Assembly: GCA_038496675.1 (NCBI GenBank)
Contig: CM076671.1
Span: 10,611,300 to 10,675,299, forward strand
Reading direction: 5' to 3'
Source of the DNA: Rachycentron canadum
Taxonomy: Eukaryota; Chordata; Actinopteri; Carangiformes; Rachycentridae
DNA length: 64,000 bases
Shown here: piece by piece, positions 37,601 through 50,403 of the stretch
Numbering within the stretch: the first letter of the stretch is position 1
Layout of the letters: each line of letters opens with the position of its first letter
Notes under the pieces: model-generated
The model's database searches: none
What the model was told of the DNA's origin: nothing
Seen by the model: only the letters and a program-made list of their open reading frames with translations
Program-made: the position numbers and the translations under genes

Positions 37601-39187
37601 CTGGACCAAGGTGACATCTGACATATGAATGTGACTGATCAGGTCTTTATGTGCAGGATATCAGACTAATAAAGTTCATTTAACAGGTGGTTTTACTGCA
37701 GAGCCTGATGTCTTCTGCTCCTGCAGTGTTTCGTTTCACTACATTTTAATGTTATGATGGTGATACACAGGCTGCTTGATAATTTTTCTGCTGTGAAAAG
37801 ACTGAAGTAAAAGGAATGAATGTTTTTTTTTTTATCTCATTTGATAAAAGTTGTCCTTGGGGGACTGACATCAGCTTGCTTGAGTAGAGGTAATAAATGG
37901 GAATATTCTGCAAACTGCTGCTGAAAATTGATCTGTAACATTTGAAAAGCTGAAGTATTTACCTTGATTTAACACTGACTGTCACTGGGACTGTGTATAA
38001 CAACAATTTTAACATTTTACAGTCTGTTATTAATCATATCATGAGTTCTCATAGGAGTCTTTACAGTATCACAGATAATCCTTCAGATTTTGTTTTTGTT
38101 TTTTGCATTAAGAGTTGATTTCAGTTTGTTTTAACCAGCTGTTCAGAGCCACATCAGACAGAAAGCTCTGTATTCAGAGCTGTGGGACTCTGAATAATTG
38201 ATATCAAACCTGGCTAATAATAGCTGATTTACTTTGTGGGGGGGGGGTTCAGTTTTGACTGAAAACAGAAGACGACAAATTGCATATGAATAAAAATACT
38301 TTGTGTTTAAGGTGAAAACTCTCAGCAGAAACTCAGCTCCAAACATTAAAGCTCTAATGATGATAATCAGTGAAAGGCATTTATACGGCAGCTTCCACCG
38401 TCTGCGCTGCTTTAATCTGATTAAAATGGCATCATTAGTGTGCAGATGCAAATGTTCCCACCGTTGCCGCTCGCCACATCCTGTAGGAATAATGAAGCGT
38501 CTTGTGACTGAAGGGAACAACGTTTTGCTGCAAAACAATTTCTCGCCACCTCTCTAATCAGATTACAGTTCTCTGCTGACTTTGTGTTTTCATACACAAA
38601 TTGAATCACAGCTCAACTCTGACAAGGAAATTGGTAACTGCAAATACTCAAAACACAGAGCACTGCTGCAACAGAGGCGGCGGAAACATCGAAATGCAGA
38701 CTCTCTAAACATACAGATTTTCTACAGCTGGAAATGATATTTTAGATCATAACCTCAAACAGCTTGGGACACAGAAAAGTCCATAAAGAAATGGGCTCCA
38801 GTTCCTGTCGGGATCACACCCGAAAATTTATCTGCACTTTTATTTTAGATATTTGCATATTACTGCATACACTAAGTTAGCTGCTAGCACGTTTTGTAAC
38901 CTGTTAGTCAGCCATCTTGGTTTTTTGAAACCACAAGAAACTGTGTGTTTTACAGTTCAACCATCTCATGTCGACGGGAAGTTTGGGTGTCCAAATACTT
39001 TTGACAATACAGTGTCTGTGCAGGGGGGCAAGTTTCCTACATTGAATTATTGCTGCAGAAAACATGTCAGGCTCACGACTCATGTTCCTCATGCATGAAA
39101 ATATGTTTCTGAATTTCTTTATTATCACTTTGGCTCAAAACTTGAATCTCTTGGTTTAATTATTGCTTTTTGATTTCTCTTTCCCTA

Positions 39188-39188
39188 A

Positions 39189-39222
<34 letters not shown>
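39188..39222 (+). repeat. (CT)n microsatellite
   Basis: About 16 CT units interrupted by one GCT, 360 bases before the first coding exon of sh3bp4. Confidence 0.9.
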
Positions 39223-39223
<1 letters not shown>

Positions 39224-39549
39224 CTCTCTTTCTTGCTGCTCATGTTCTTTGCATTGATTTGGAAAAAACGTCTCCGTGTCAGCTGGGAGCTCATTTCTTT
39301 CCTCAGCTCATTCCTCATACTCAGTTACTTCAAAAAAAAAGAAGCAGTGATATTTGTCGACATTATTCTCTGCTGCTGTGCTCTGACCTTTTCTGCTGTT
39401 AACTGTGCTACTGATCTAGAAAATTAAGCATGTTGCTGCAGGAATTTACGCCACATTCGAGCATCGAGCTCAACGGGTGATTGCAGATGTGTCTAAAAAT
39501 CGTCTGGTCGCTCCCACTGTCTGATGCTTTGTGTTTATTTACCATCCAG

Positions 39550-39567
39550 ATGAAAAGCTGCCAGTGA
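39550..39567 (+). promoter_or_regulatory. sh3bp4: Upstream open reading frame in sh3bp4 5' leader
   Basis: If the exon begins after the acceptor CCATCCAG at 39542-39549, its first codon is an ATG. That ATG opens a five-codon frame (MKSCQ-stop) ending 12 bases before the main ATG at 39580. Such a short uORF would be expected to dampen translation. It depends on the inferred acceptor. Confidence 0.4.
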
Positions 39568-39579
39568 GCGAACGCGACG

Positions 39580-42500
39580 ATGGCTGCCCATCGAATCATC
39601 AGAGTGACAAACAACCACATCCTGCCTCGCTGCAAGTCTGAGGGGACACTCATCGACCTGAGTGAAGGAGTAACCGGGGCCAGTCTCAACGATGTCAAAG
39701 GTCAGTGTTTTAATCAGATGTTGCCACATTTTAAGTTGCACGAGGCATAATTGCTCCGTTTTGGCTCATTCGAATAATTTGTATTTATTTGCTTCTCATC
39801 TTTTGCAAGTATGTTATTGGAAACATTAATTTTCTTGCTCTTCCACTTCAATGGTTGCGTTTCATTGCAGCTTTGTTTACATGCTCTATATACCCTAATG
39901 AGGGGAACTAAAAATAGTAAAATATGCAGTTGATCTGCTCATACATTTAACTAGTGATCTGAAAATGTTGTAGATGTTTTCAGTGGATCAGAAAATAAGG
40001 TTTTGGTTGTGCAATCAAGGATTCAGAGACAGGAAACCACTGAACCTCTGTAGTTCAAGTGGCCCATTATATCTGTATAAGATTATGAGATAAGCACCTC
40101 AGTATTTTGACTAATCAGTCAATGAATAATGAAGTGCATTTGTTTAAAATAGATACAAATCAGATACAAAACACTTTGCAGTCAAAGCAAATAAAAGAGG
40201 CGTCATTAATAATTTTATGAAATGAAATTTTCCTTCCTTTTCAGTGCCTTCTCCCAGTGCCTTAAGGCTGGACACGTCTTCCTCCTATGGAGCTGCACAG
40301 GAAGTGGTGGCCATTAAGGATTATTGCCCCAGCAGTTTCACTACGCTGAAATTCTCCAAAGGTGATCGCCTCTATGTGCTGGACACATCAGGCGGAGAGT
40401 GGTGGTACGCCCACAACAACACGGAAATGGGCTACATCCCGGCCGCCTACGTCCAGCCGGTGAACTTCAGGAACTCTTCACTTAGCGACAGCGGGATGAT
40501 CGACAGTCTTGGGGAGGGATATGAGGAAGGGTCGAGGGAGTTTGGAGGTTTGGGGGAGTGGACAGGGATGGCCCTGAAGCCCTCCCCAATTTACAACAAC
40601 AGCCCCTTCTCTGTGAACCCCTTTATCTGTCCATTAGATCAAAACTGCAAAGATGTAGGCGTAAGGAACTCAGCAGACCTTATTCTGTTCGATGCTCTTG
40701 CATCTCCATCATCTTGCTCCAACTTTAACGCTAGTACAATCATGACCAATGGGTTTAGCAGCTACCATATTAACAATACAACGCCCACTTGCCCAAGCCA
40801 GGAGGCTGTACCTAACCTCCACAGGGATAATCCATTTTTCAGGAGTAAACGTTCCCATAGTCTGTCAGAACTGTCCGTCCTTCAGGCGCAATCTAATCCA
40901 ACTTTACCTTCATCGGGATTCTTCACGGGCCTTAAGGCTCCTTCACCGGAGCAGTTTCAGAGCAGGGAGGACTTTAGGACTGCTTGGCTGAACCACAGAA
41001 AGTTGGCCAGGTCTTGCCATGACCTAGACTCCTTGGGCCAAAGTCCTGGCTGGGGCCAAACACAGCCAGTGGAGACCAACATAGTCTGCAAGCTGGACAG
41101 CAATGGAGGGGTTGTTCAGCTTCCAGACACCCAAATCAGTGTACACATCCCTGAGGGCCATGTCAGCCATGGAGACTACCAGCAGATCTCCATGAAAGCC
41201 TTACTGGACCCTCCACTGGAGCTCAACACTGACCACTGCTCCTCTGTGAGCCCGGTGGTGGAGATAAAGCTCAGCAATATGGAGACAAAGTCCTTCATCA
41301 CACTGGAGATGAAGATATCGGTGACTATGAAGAAAGAGAGTTGTCACACTGCTGAAGTGCTTTGTGTTCGCAGTGATTGCAAAGAGGGGCCTTACATACC
41401 GATCCCTAATGCTTACATTTACAAGGATACAGTCCAGGTGCAGTTGGATAGTCTGGAGCCCTGCATGTACATGGCTGTTGTGGTTCAGTCCCAGTGCATC
41501 AGCCACAATATGACTGTTTGGGATCATGTGCAAAGGAATGTAACTTTGGGCGTCTATGGACCCAAGCACATCCATCCTTCCTTCAAGACAGTTGTGGCCA
41601 TGTTTGGGCACGACTGCGCCCCCAAGACCTTGTTGGTAAGTGAGGTGGGTCGGCAGGCTACCTCGACTCCACCGGTGGCCCTCCAGCTGTGGGGGAAGCA
41701 CCAGTTTATACTGGGATACCCTCAGGACCTTCGGGTGGGATTGTACTCCAACATGTCCAACTACCAGGTGAAGGCAAGCGAGGGTGCTGGGATGATTCGG
41801 GGATTTCAGGTCAAACTGGGGAAGGTCAGCAGGCTCCTGTACATGATAACGTCACACAACCCCAACAGCATCTCAGACTTCACTCTCAGGGTCCAAGTCA
41901 AGGACGCCCTCGACTGTATCCTCACCCAGTTCTGTGTCCAAACTCCACAGCCCCCGCCGAAGACTGGAGCGAGAATAACGGGTCAGAGAAGGTTCTTGAA
42001 GAAGAAAGAGGTGGATAAGATTGTCCTCTCACCACTGGCCGTCACCTCCAAATACCCAAAGTTTCAGGACCGGTGCATTACCAACCTGAAATTTGGCAAA
42101 TTGATCAAAACAGTGATCAGGCAGCACAAGAGCACCTATCTGTTGGAGTACAAGAAGGGGGATGTTATTGCTTTGCTCAGCGAGGAGAAGATCAAACTGC
42201 GAGGGCAACTTCGGACCAAAGAGTGGTACATTGGATACTATCAGGGGAAGATGGGGCTAGTCCACGCCAAGAACGTTTTGGTTCTGGGAAAGGTCAAGCC
42301 CATTTATTGGTGTGGGCCAGACCTAACGACCACCACGCTGCTGGAGCAGATCCTGAAGCCTTGCAAGTTTCTTACCTACATCTACGCAACAGTAAGGACG
42401 GTTTTGATGGAGAATGTGGGAAACTGGAGGGCATTTGCAGATGCCCTCGGGTACGGGAATTTGCCGTTGAATTATTTCTGCCGGACCGAGCTGGACAACG

Positions 42501-45500
42501 AGCCGGAGAAGGTGGCGTCGGTTCTGGAGAAACTCAAAGAAGAGTGTACCAATATGGAGAACAAGGAGAGGAAGTCCTTCCAGAGGGAACTCATGATGGT
42601 AAGAGTTGTTATACTTTTACTTTTTCGCTTCTTATTGTTATTAATGCAAACAGTTTTCACTCTTCATGAAAGACTTAACTTTGGCTTCTTTAAGTCACAA
42701 AATGTCCAACAAACAACAGGGACTTAACCTCCATAATTATTTAGCCAGCAGTTTAAAGCACATCCCTATTTATCTGAAGTTTGAAGCCGTGAACATGACC
42801 TTTAAAACTGGCATAAAAATCTGTCTTACACCCACAGACAAGACAGGTGGTGTCTTTTGCAACCAAATCCAGTATAAATTTTAATTAAACATTGTAATTT
42901 ATTTTAAAAAATCTGCTGGAAAAATCTTTAAATAACGTTTATCAGCTCGCAATAATATAAAAAAATATCCTAAGCAGAAACTCTGACATTTGAGAAGCTG
43001 GTGAAAGAGTCATTTGCATTTCTGTTTGATAATGTCTAATAATGGAGCCATCCGCCTATATCCTCCAACCGTTACAGGCCACTGCTGCAAAATGTCCTGC
43101 ATTAGCATAACACTGTGTACATTATGTGTCAGCGTCTCTCGGCTGGTTTGATGCGTCATTAGTTCAGCTTTGTTGAAGCTGAAAAGAACAAAAATCAAAT
43201 TTCCTAAACAGTCAGAGTCACTTCTTGTCTGATTGATTGGTGCAACAGCAGCAGACGTGGATTTCTTTTCAAGGGAATGACCCCCGTCCCCTCATGCTCA
43301 AGATAAAGAAAAGAGCATTTATTCATATTATGTCCTTTTCAATCCCATGAGCGAAAAGATGTCAGCCCCCAAGGTGACACAGTCTGAGTCACATGAATCC
43401 GAAGCAACTTGTCTTATAGCCTGAAGTGTCTCACAGTGGGACCAGGCATCACATGAAAAATGGAGGGTGGGGGTGGAGCTGGAGGGGGTGCAGTTGTTTT
43501 CGTTGTAGTTTGAGCAAAAAAAATTCTGTCACGCGGGCACACGCCAGCGTTTTTCTTCTCCAGCGGCGGCGGCGGCACCCTGGGGGGGCAGAATAGTCTC
43601 CTCACTAGATGCCATTATTCAAAAAGTACTTGAGAAAAGTACATTTCCCAGCTGCTGTTTCTCCAGGCCGAGCTGATGAAGCATGCACCAACTTCAGGGT
43701 TTCAGCTGCCGGGGGTGAAGTGCCTTGCTAAATGGGACTCTGACAGCAGCTGTTAAGGTAAAGGAGAGTGTCACCCATTTGCTTTTCACCTCACACTGTT
43801 ATTCAGAGCAACACACCTGCACCTACCTCCCCTGTTTGGCTGCAAAGTCACATGACCCCCCCCCCCCCCCATAATCTCAGTGATCTCCCTGAATCAGGAG
43901 GCAGACTTTTATGTTTCATAAAAGGCTTTTATTCTGGAGGCTACCTTGAACTCCTGCTGAGGCTGCTTGACTTGCTGCGTGCACAAAGAGCCTTGGCTTT
44001 TCTACCTCTAAACTGGGCTTCATCTGCACCTCCATTCAGCTCCTCTTAGAAAAAACATGAACTGGAAAGTGAAACGAGGACACATCTCAGTGTCCCTGGC
44101 GGTTTGACGGATGACGTGGGCCTGGTTCTGCTTGTTTTGACCCGTTATCACTCGGTTTATTTATCTCCTCTCACGAGCCATCAGATTCTGTCAGGTTAAA
44201 CTGGGCTGATTTGACTCTTGAACGCTGCTTGTTTGCTTCATCTTTTTGATGTCTGGGCATCTCAGCCTCATCTTTTTTTTTCCAGACACATCTTAAACGC
44301 CTCATGCTCACAGCTCGAACTGTTAGAAATCACTTTGGGCTGCGACATTTGCCACCGTGGAGCAATAAGTTGACTTCAGGTCTGTTGTGTCGTCTTACTC
44401 AATCTTACACTAAAACAATCCTGCAGTGAAAACCTCTGGCTTTAAAATCCATCATTAGCAAACAAGGCAGCCATTGTTTCCTCCTAAAAACGTGGCTTTT
44501 TTCTGCTTAAATCCAGGCGGTTCAGCGAAATCTTACAAACACAAGTGTCTAGTTCAAGCATCTATCATTACACGCCGAGCACGTCACTCACAGCAGACAC
44601 ACACACCAGGGGCAAGTGGAGAGATGTGATAGTAACGGGTGGGATGAGGCATTTTCAATCTAGACTCAAGGGATCATCTTTTCCCCCCCTGTGGTTTCTG
44701 TAATGAGAGAGGAGGGAGCAAAGAAGCTGGAATAAAGGGGGATTAGTGGGTGGGATGTGAGAACTGATACAAGTGGGAAAGAAAGAGCTGAGACACACCC
44801 ACAGGATCGTGAATAAGAGGGTGTGTGACTTCATCACCTGATGTAGCTCTGCTACCACAACACCCCCTTAAACGCTGCTGGAGACATCAGATTCTGCATA
44901 TGTTGATGCTAAAAAGGCAGGAAGCTGAAGTAAAGACGGATAAATACGACTCAAAGGTCTATTTTCTGTTCTATGTTGAAGTTCTGCCCTTTGCAAAAGT
45001 GGAGATTTTCAAATTTTTTCCACCTGGCTTCAGTGTGAAACATGAAAACGTGTTGCAGCAGAACAAGCTCTTTCAGTCTTCAGGGTAAGAACAGCTCGTC
45101 TCGTCTCTGTCGCTGCCACAGTAGCCGACAGGTGTTCTCGTGAAATGTGAGCAGCTATTGATCAGGAGCTGAGCTGGAGGCCCGGGGAGGGGGGCAGGGG
45201 GGCACCCGACACCGCCCCGGCAGATCTTTTAACGCAGCAACTCAGGTTACGAAGGCAAGAGGGCGAAATGAGAAGGCCACCCCTTGTGAAGAGGGTCATT
45301 TAATAATAGATCCATGCAGAGAGAAGGAGGGAGGACGGGGGTGTAACCACCTAAAACCAAGACCTTTAGTTTTGTAACGACTATTAAACTTTATTAGAAA
45401 TGCGCAGCCACCTCCATCCAATAAAAAAATGCATGTTAATTGAGTGATGAATATTTAACAGCTCGTCCAGGTTTACTGGCCCCAAAAAAAAGCAGAAACT

Positions 45501-46799
45501 TGAGATGAGACAGCGAAGCAGAGGCGTTAGAGCTCTCTCTCTCTTCTTCCTTGTCTACCTGTCATTATCATCATCCTCCCTCCTCCCAGCTCCTGTTGAG
45601 GCTTTCGGAAGTGGAGCTCATTTAGCTGACAGCCGCCCAGTCAGCTGTCAGCTCCGTCTGTCCGTCTGCTCCGGGGCTTCCTGCAGATCGCCACAATATG
45701 CACTTCAGTCTCTGGTGGAGCAGACGTTTTTCTATTTTTAGATCAGGATCATCTTGTTAGTTAATAACGTGGAAGCATCAACTAAATCCAGACAGGAAAC
45801 AGGCCGAGGTGAAGGAAACATACAGCTGTAGATCCAGTTAGTGATCAGTCATTTTGCAGAAAGTCAAGTTTAATCCCAGTCTTTTATTAGTTTTATTAGC
45901 GGAGTCATCAGAAATGGAGAACCACAGGGATCTATCCTTGGTCTGTTATGCTTTATAACAGATGTAGACATGAAGGTGAACTGGTTCACTTTGATCTATG
46001 TGAACTGAACTTCGTGCGTTGAGGATTCAACTGAGATCGAAATGATAAATAGAACTTAAAGCAGCTTAGTGTGGTTCCTTTTAATGCCAATTAAATGTTC
46101 CAGCCTCATAACAGGATGTGATGGTCACTGGTGTCAAATCCAGCACGAGTAAAAGGTTGTGGATTCTCAGCGATGATGCATCCGAAATAAACTTTTATTC
46201 TGTAGAAAGTCTGATAAAAAAGAAAGGGAGGCTGGATCCAGGTCTGAAGATGAAGAGCTGACCTCACTCATCAGTTTGTGAGCTTCTGTTTTTAAGCCTC
46301 CGGTTTGTAATTTGTCCGTCGGCCGTTGTTTTGCATTTTTTGAAACCAGTAGAAAGAAAGTCTAACCTGTGAAATTATCGTTAAATGATGAATAAACCTG
46401 GAAAAATATAGATGGATATTTTCCCCTTTGGCAGGAGCATATTTCAGCCTGAACTCAGTCTTTAAAGTGGAGACAGGAAGCGACTCATAATCCAGAGGTC
46501 GTGTTATTCCCAGTGATTAGAATGATCTATTTTCATCCTCATCCTCTCATCCTTCATCGCTCTTATCTCGCTCTATTATTTGAAGGTTCAGGTCAGCCTT
46601 TTCAAAACCAGACTGAGATGATGGACGGCTGTATCTATATTCACCCTCCCTCCTCCTCCTCTTCTTCCTCTCTCACTCTCTTTGTCTCTATCTCGCTCCA
46701 CCACCTGGCCGACGAGCACTTTGGCCTTCAGCTGTGATGTCGTCCGTCTGCTGATTCAGGCTGCACACAGGTTTCAGTCTAAATATAGACCCGGTCAGG

Positions 46800-46851
<52 letters not shown>

Positions 46852-48233
46852 AGGGTTCAACACTGTCGGGAAATGAGCATGATGTGTTCAAATGCAAATC
46901 GGGAGCTCCTGTTCATGCAGGAGAGATGAAATGTGTCGTCTAAGCCGGAATGGATTAAAAAGGAGGAGGCGCAATAGGAAACAGGAAGGAGTTTGTGCTT
47001 CAAAATAAAGGTCAGGGGTTCAGGGAGTGCACATATATAAGCGTATATATCATGTAGCTTGAACTGAACTGGAAAAAGACAAGTGTCACCTGCCTCTGAG
47101 ACACACTGCACCAAATGGAGGTCAAAGGTCGGCGTCTTGCACATGGACACGGACAAAACTGACCAGGAGACCAAGAGACAGATTCTCTACTTTAAAAGCT
47201 GCAGCCTCGCCTCTGTTCACCTTCTAAAACACTCGGTGATAAGATTAGTCCGACTGAGTCAGACCCTGAGTTTCTGAAACAACTTCAGGAGCTTCGTTTA
47301 TGATGAAACAGACTGAATTCATCACTTCGTTAACTTCGTTAACCTTTCTGTCCTTTATCTAAACCATGAACCGTCCAACCCACTTTTTCTCTGCTGCAGG
47401 AAGTTTAAACTTTGCTTTGCGCCTCTTCACTTGGTGTGATTGTATATATTAGGGGCGGGGCTACTGTGTGATTGACAGAGTGTGCCACCCAATCAGGATA
47501 GAGTACAGAGCAGGTCAGCTCCACCCCTCACTCCTCCTCAGCTCCACCTTCTCCTCCAAATATGGCTTCTTCCTCTAATCAAAAAACCAAGATGGCTGAC
47601 GGACAAAGTACAAACTGGAGGCTTTAAAACAGCAGCTCACAGACCGATGGATGACATCACAGACCCAGTGTCCAATCTAATCTAATCCAAGCTCTTCATC
47701 ATCACCACCATCATCATCTTCAGAGATCTGTCCCCTGGCTTCAGGCGAACTAATCCTGAGTGTAACATGATGTGATTCATCTCGCCTGACGGCCGATGAC
47801 TCACATCCTCAGGACCACAGAGGAGACCTCACACAGGAAGTGAATGCATCGCAGACGCCGTTAACCTTCTTCTATCAAGTCCATAAGTCCAGCACATTAC
47901 AGACATCTGAAGAATTCATGACGCCGTCTGCACGTGGCGAGAAATGTTCCTCAGATCGAAACGAGCCGATTAAATCTAGAATAACATTTACAGCTCTGCT
48001 CGTCGTCCCCTGGACACGATGAGGTGGAATCTGATTCTTAACTATATTAACTGACAGTTTTCATGTAAAATCACCTCAGAGGTAAAAGCACCATGTTCAG
48101 TTTGTGGCAGAAAGTACAGACCCTCGACTCCTCTTTCCATAAACCTCCAACTGTGGAGCTGCGACTTCATTTAATGGAGCTTGAGTGGTTTGTACTGAGT
48201 CAGCCTCAGTGTCAGTCAGCGGCAGCTTCAAAG

Positions 48234-48283
<50 letters not shown>

Positions 48284-50367
48284 AATCAAAAAAATAACCT
48301 AATTTCATGCTGGTTTCTCTCTGTTGCTCAAGTTTAAATACATTATACTAATGACAGACACCAGTTTGTATCATAAACACGCAAAAAACGCACAAGTTTG
48401 GACACTAAGTTTAAGCAGCTAATTCACTGAGGGTCATTAACATTGAATTTAAACCGTTTTAACAGTATAATTGTACATTTATACCATATAAATGGCATTA
48501 AATCAGATTAAACACATTGATGTTATAATGAAGGACGTCTGGACCCACAGTTCACACAACAAAGGGGACAAGTTATTCAGAGACATCTGAAATCTCCAAA
48601 TATCTGTAGTAAAATAAACTAACACACTGGGACAGAGGGTGAGAGGCTGGTTCATGAACAGACACAGACTCTGAAATGCTTTATCGACCCTCCACATGTT
48701 TGAAAGTGTCATCTCTTTTCAGTCCACGGTGTCACAAACTCATCTCATCAGTAAATGAAAAAAGGAACCAGGACTTTTGAGGCCTTGGATTTTGACTGGA
48801 CTTGGTTGGTTTATTTTTTAGGCCTAGATCAGGTCTAAGAGGGAAAAACCCACCTCAGAGTGTTTGGACCAAAAACAGAGGTTCACTGACACAGAGCTGC
48901 AAGGAGGCAAAACAGGGCAAAGGGCAAAGACAGAGACACAAAGGGGGCAATTGAACACAGGTGAAACACAGGTGGGCGGGGCAGGCAAGCAAACTGGAGG
49001 GAAACAGGACAAAGACAGGAAGTAAAAACAAGAGTGGTGAAAATCGATGGAAATAAATCAAAATGGAGACATGGAATCAGAGGAAAGTGGCTTCATGAGC
49101 TCACATGTTGAAATATTCTGTAACTGCAGGAGAACGGCTGCAGCCTCCAGACGCTGATAGTGTCAACGCTTTTTAATTAAAAATACGAGCGATAAGAGCA
49201 GAGTCGCTGCGCTTGCTGAAACTTGTTGATAAAAACTTGTTGGATCAGTTCTGTTGCAGAGAGGAAACAAAGAAGAAGAGACTAACTCTGCTGTACCTGG
49301 GGAGACTGATCTGATCATCAGACTAATATATAATTCAGCATTAATCAGTATCTCACCACTAACGGATTAATAATTAATGTCTCTAAAGTCCCACTGTTTC
49401 CAATGAATTCTGCTCTAAATAAATACAACAGGGAGTTACAGCCTGTCAATCACACTGTAGCCACGCCCCCTAATCATCCCCTGCTTTCTGGTCTATTTTC
49501 CTCTAAATGGACCATCATTTAAAAAATGAACCTCATGTTGTATTGAAGACTTGAAACTAGAGACTGAGACCATAAACTCATTAGGAAAACGTTTACTGAG
49601 CTAATAAATCAAGGAGAAGTAGGGACATTTTCCCATAGACTTCAATACAATCTGACTTCTTTAACAACCAGTGGAGTCGCCCCCTGATGGTCATTAGAGA
49701 GAATGAAGGTTTCACATTCAGACCCAGAGTCCAGGTCCAGGTTTAGAGACAGACTCAGCTTTTCCACATCTGGTGACATCACCATGACGTCACGCCTCGC
49801 CGCCGTCCCACGGTCTGGCTCGTGTGAAGTTTACGCCACAACAACAAAAGAGTTGTGTTGTTCTTTGTGTTTACGCTGCAGCGTCTCTTTGAATCGCTGA
49901 ATAATGAATAAAGGAGAAACTTCAGAGCACCTGAGGCCTGGAGAGCTGTACTGTAAAGACACAGTCAGCAAATGAAGTCACACACACACACACACTCTGA
50001 TTCTGTATCTATCAAACAGTCTCTGTGAACAGGCGGTAAAATGAAAACCAGTGTTCCCAGTACAACTTGTGCCACTTCCTGTTCGTCACCAATTGGCTCC
50101 GGAGCCTCGGCTTTTTCTGCACGATGATATGAAATATCTGCAGCTCCTGTTTCACTGTCAGATCTTTGACCAAACAACAGAGTGAGTCTGTTTGCTTGTG
50201 TCTTTCTGGGCTTGGCAGCAAAGAGAAACCTCCCCTGCAAAGCAGCTGAAAGGTATCACCACAGGACAGTGCATCACTTTGAAGTGTGTGTAGGTGTGTG
50301 TGTGTGTGTGTGTGTGTGTGAAGACGCTGCAGTTGCTTCCCTCCACCAGCATCTTATCAGTGGACGA

Positions 50368-50403
<36 letters not shown>

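Larger units (their letters stand above)
33454..39549 (+). other. sh3bp4: Inferred sh3bp4 first intron
   Basis: No coding exon is seen. The region holds a CA array at 34035-34059, a pyrimidine-rich tract at 34070-34340, repeat-family copies at 34.66-34.93 and 37.27-37.60 kb, and a (CT)n run at 39188-39222. Confidence 0.45.

Noticed and set aside
42073..42669. 198-codon plus-strand frame inside sh3bp4
   Set aside because: A shifted frame of the large sh3bp4 exon. The true frame carries the SH3 and ZU5 domains.
45505..45741. Signal-peptide-like 78-codon frame in the sh3bp4 intron
   Set aside because: Only a hydrophobic leader from a Leu/Ser-rich pyrimidine stretch. No promoter, splice or family support.
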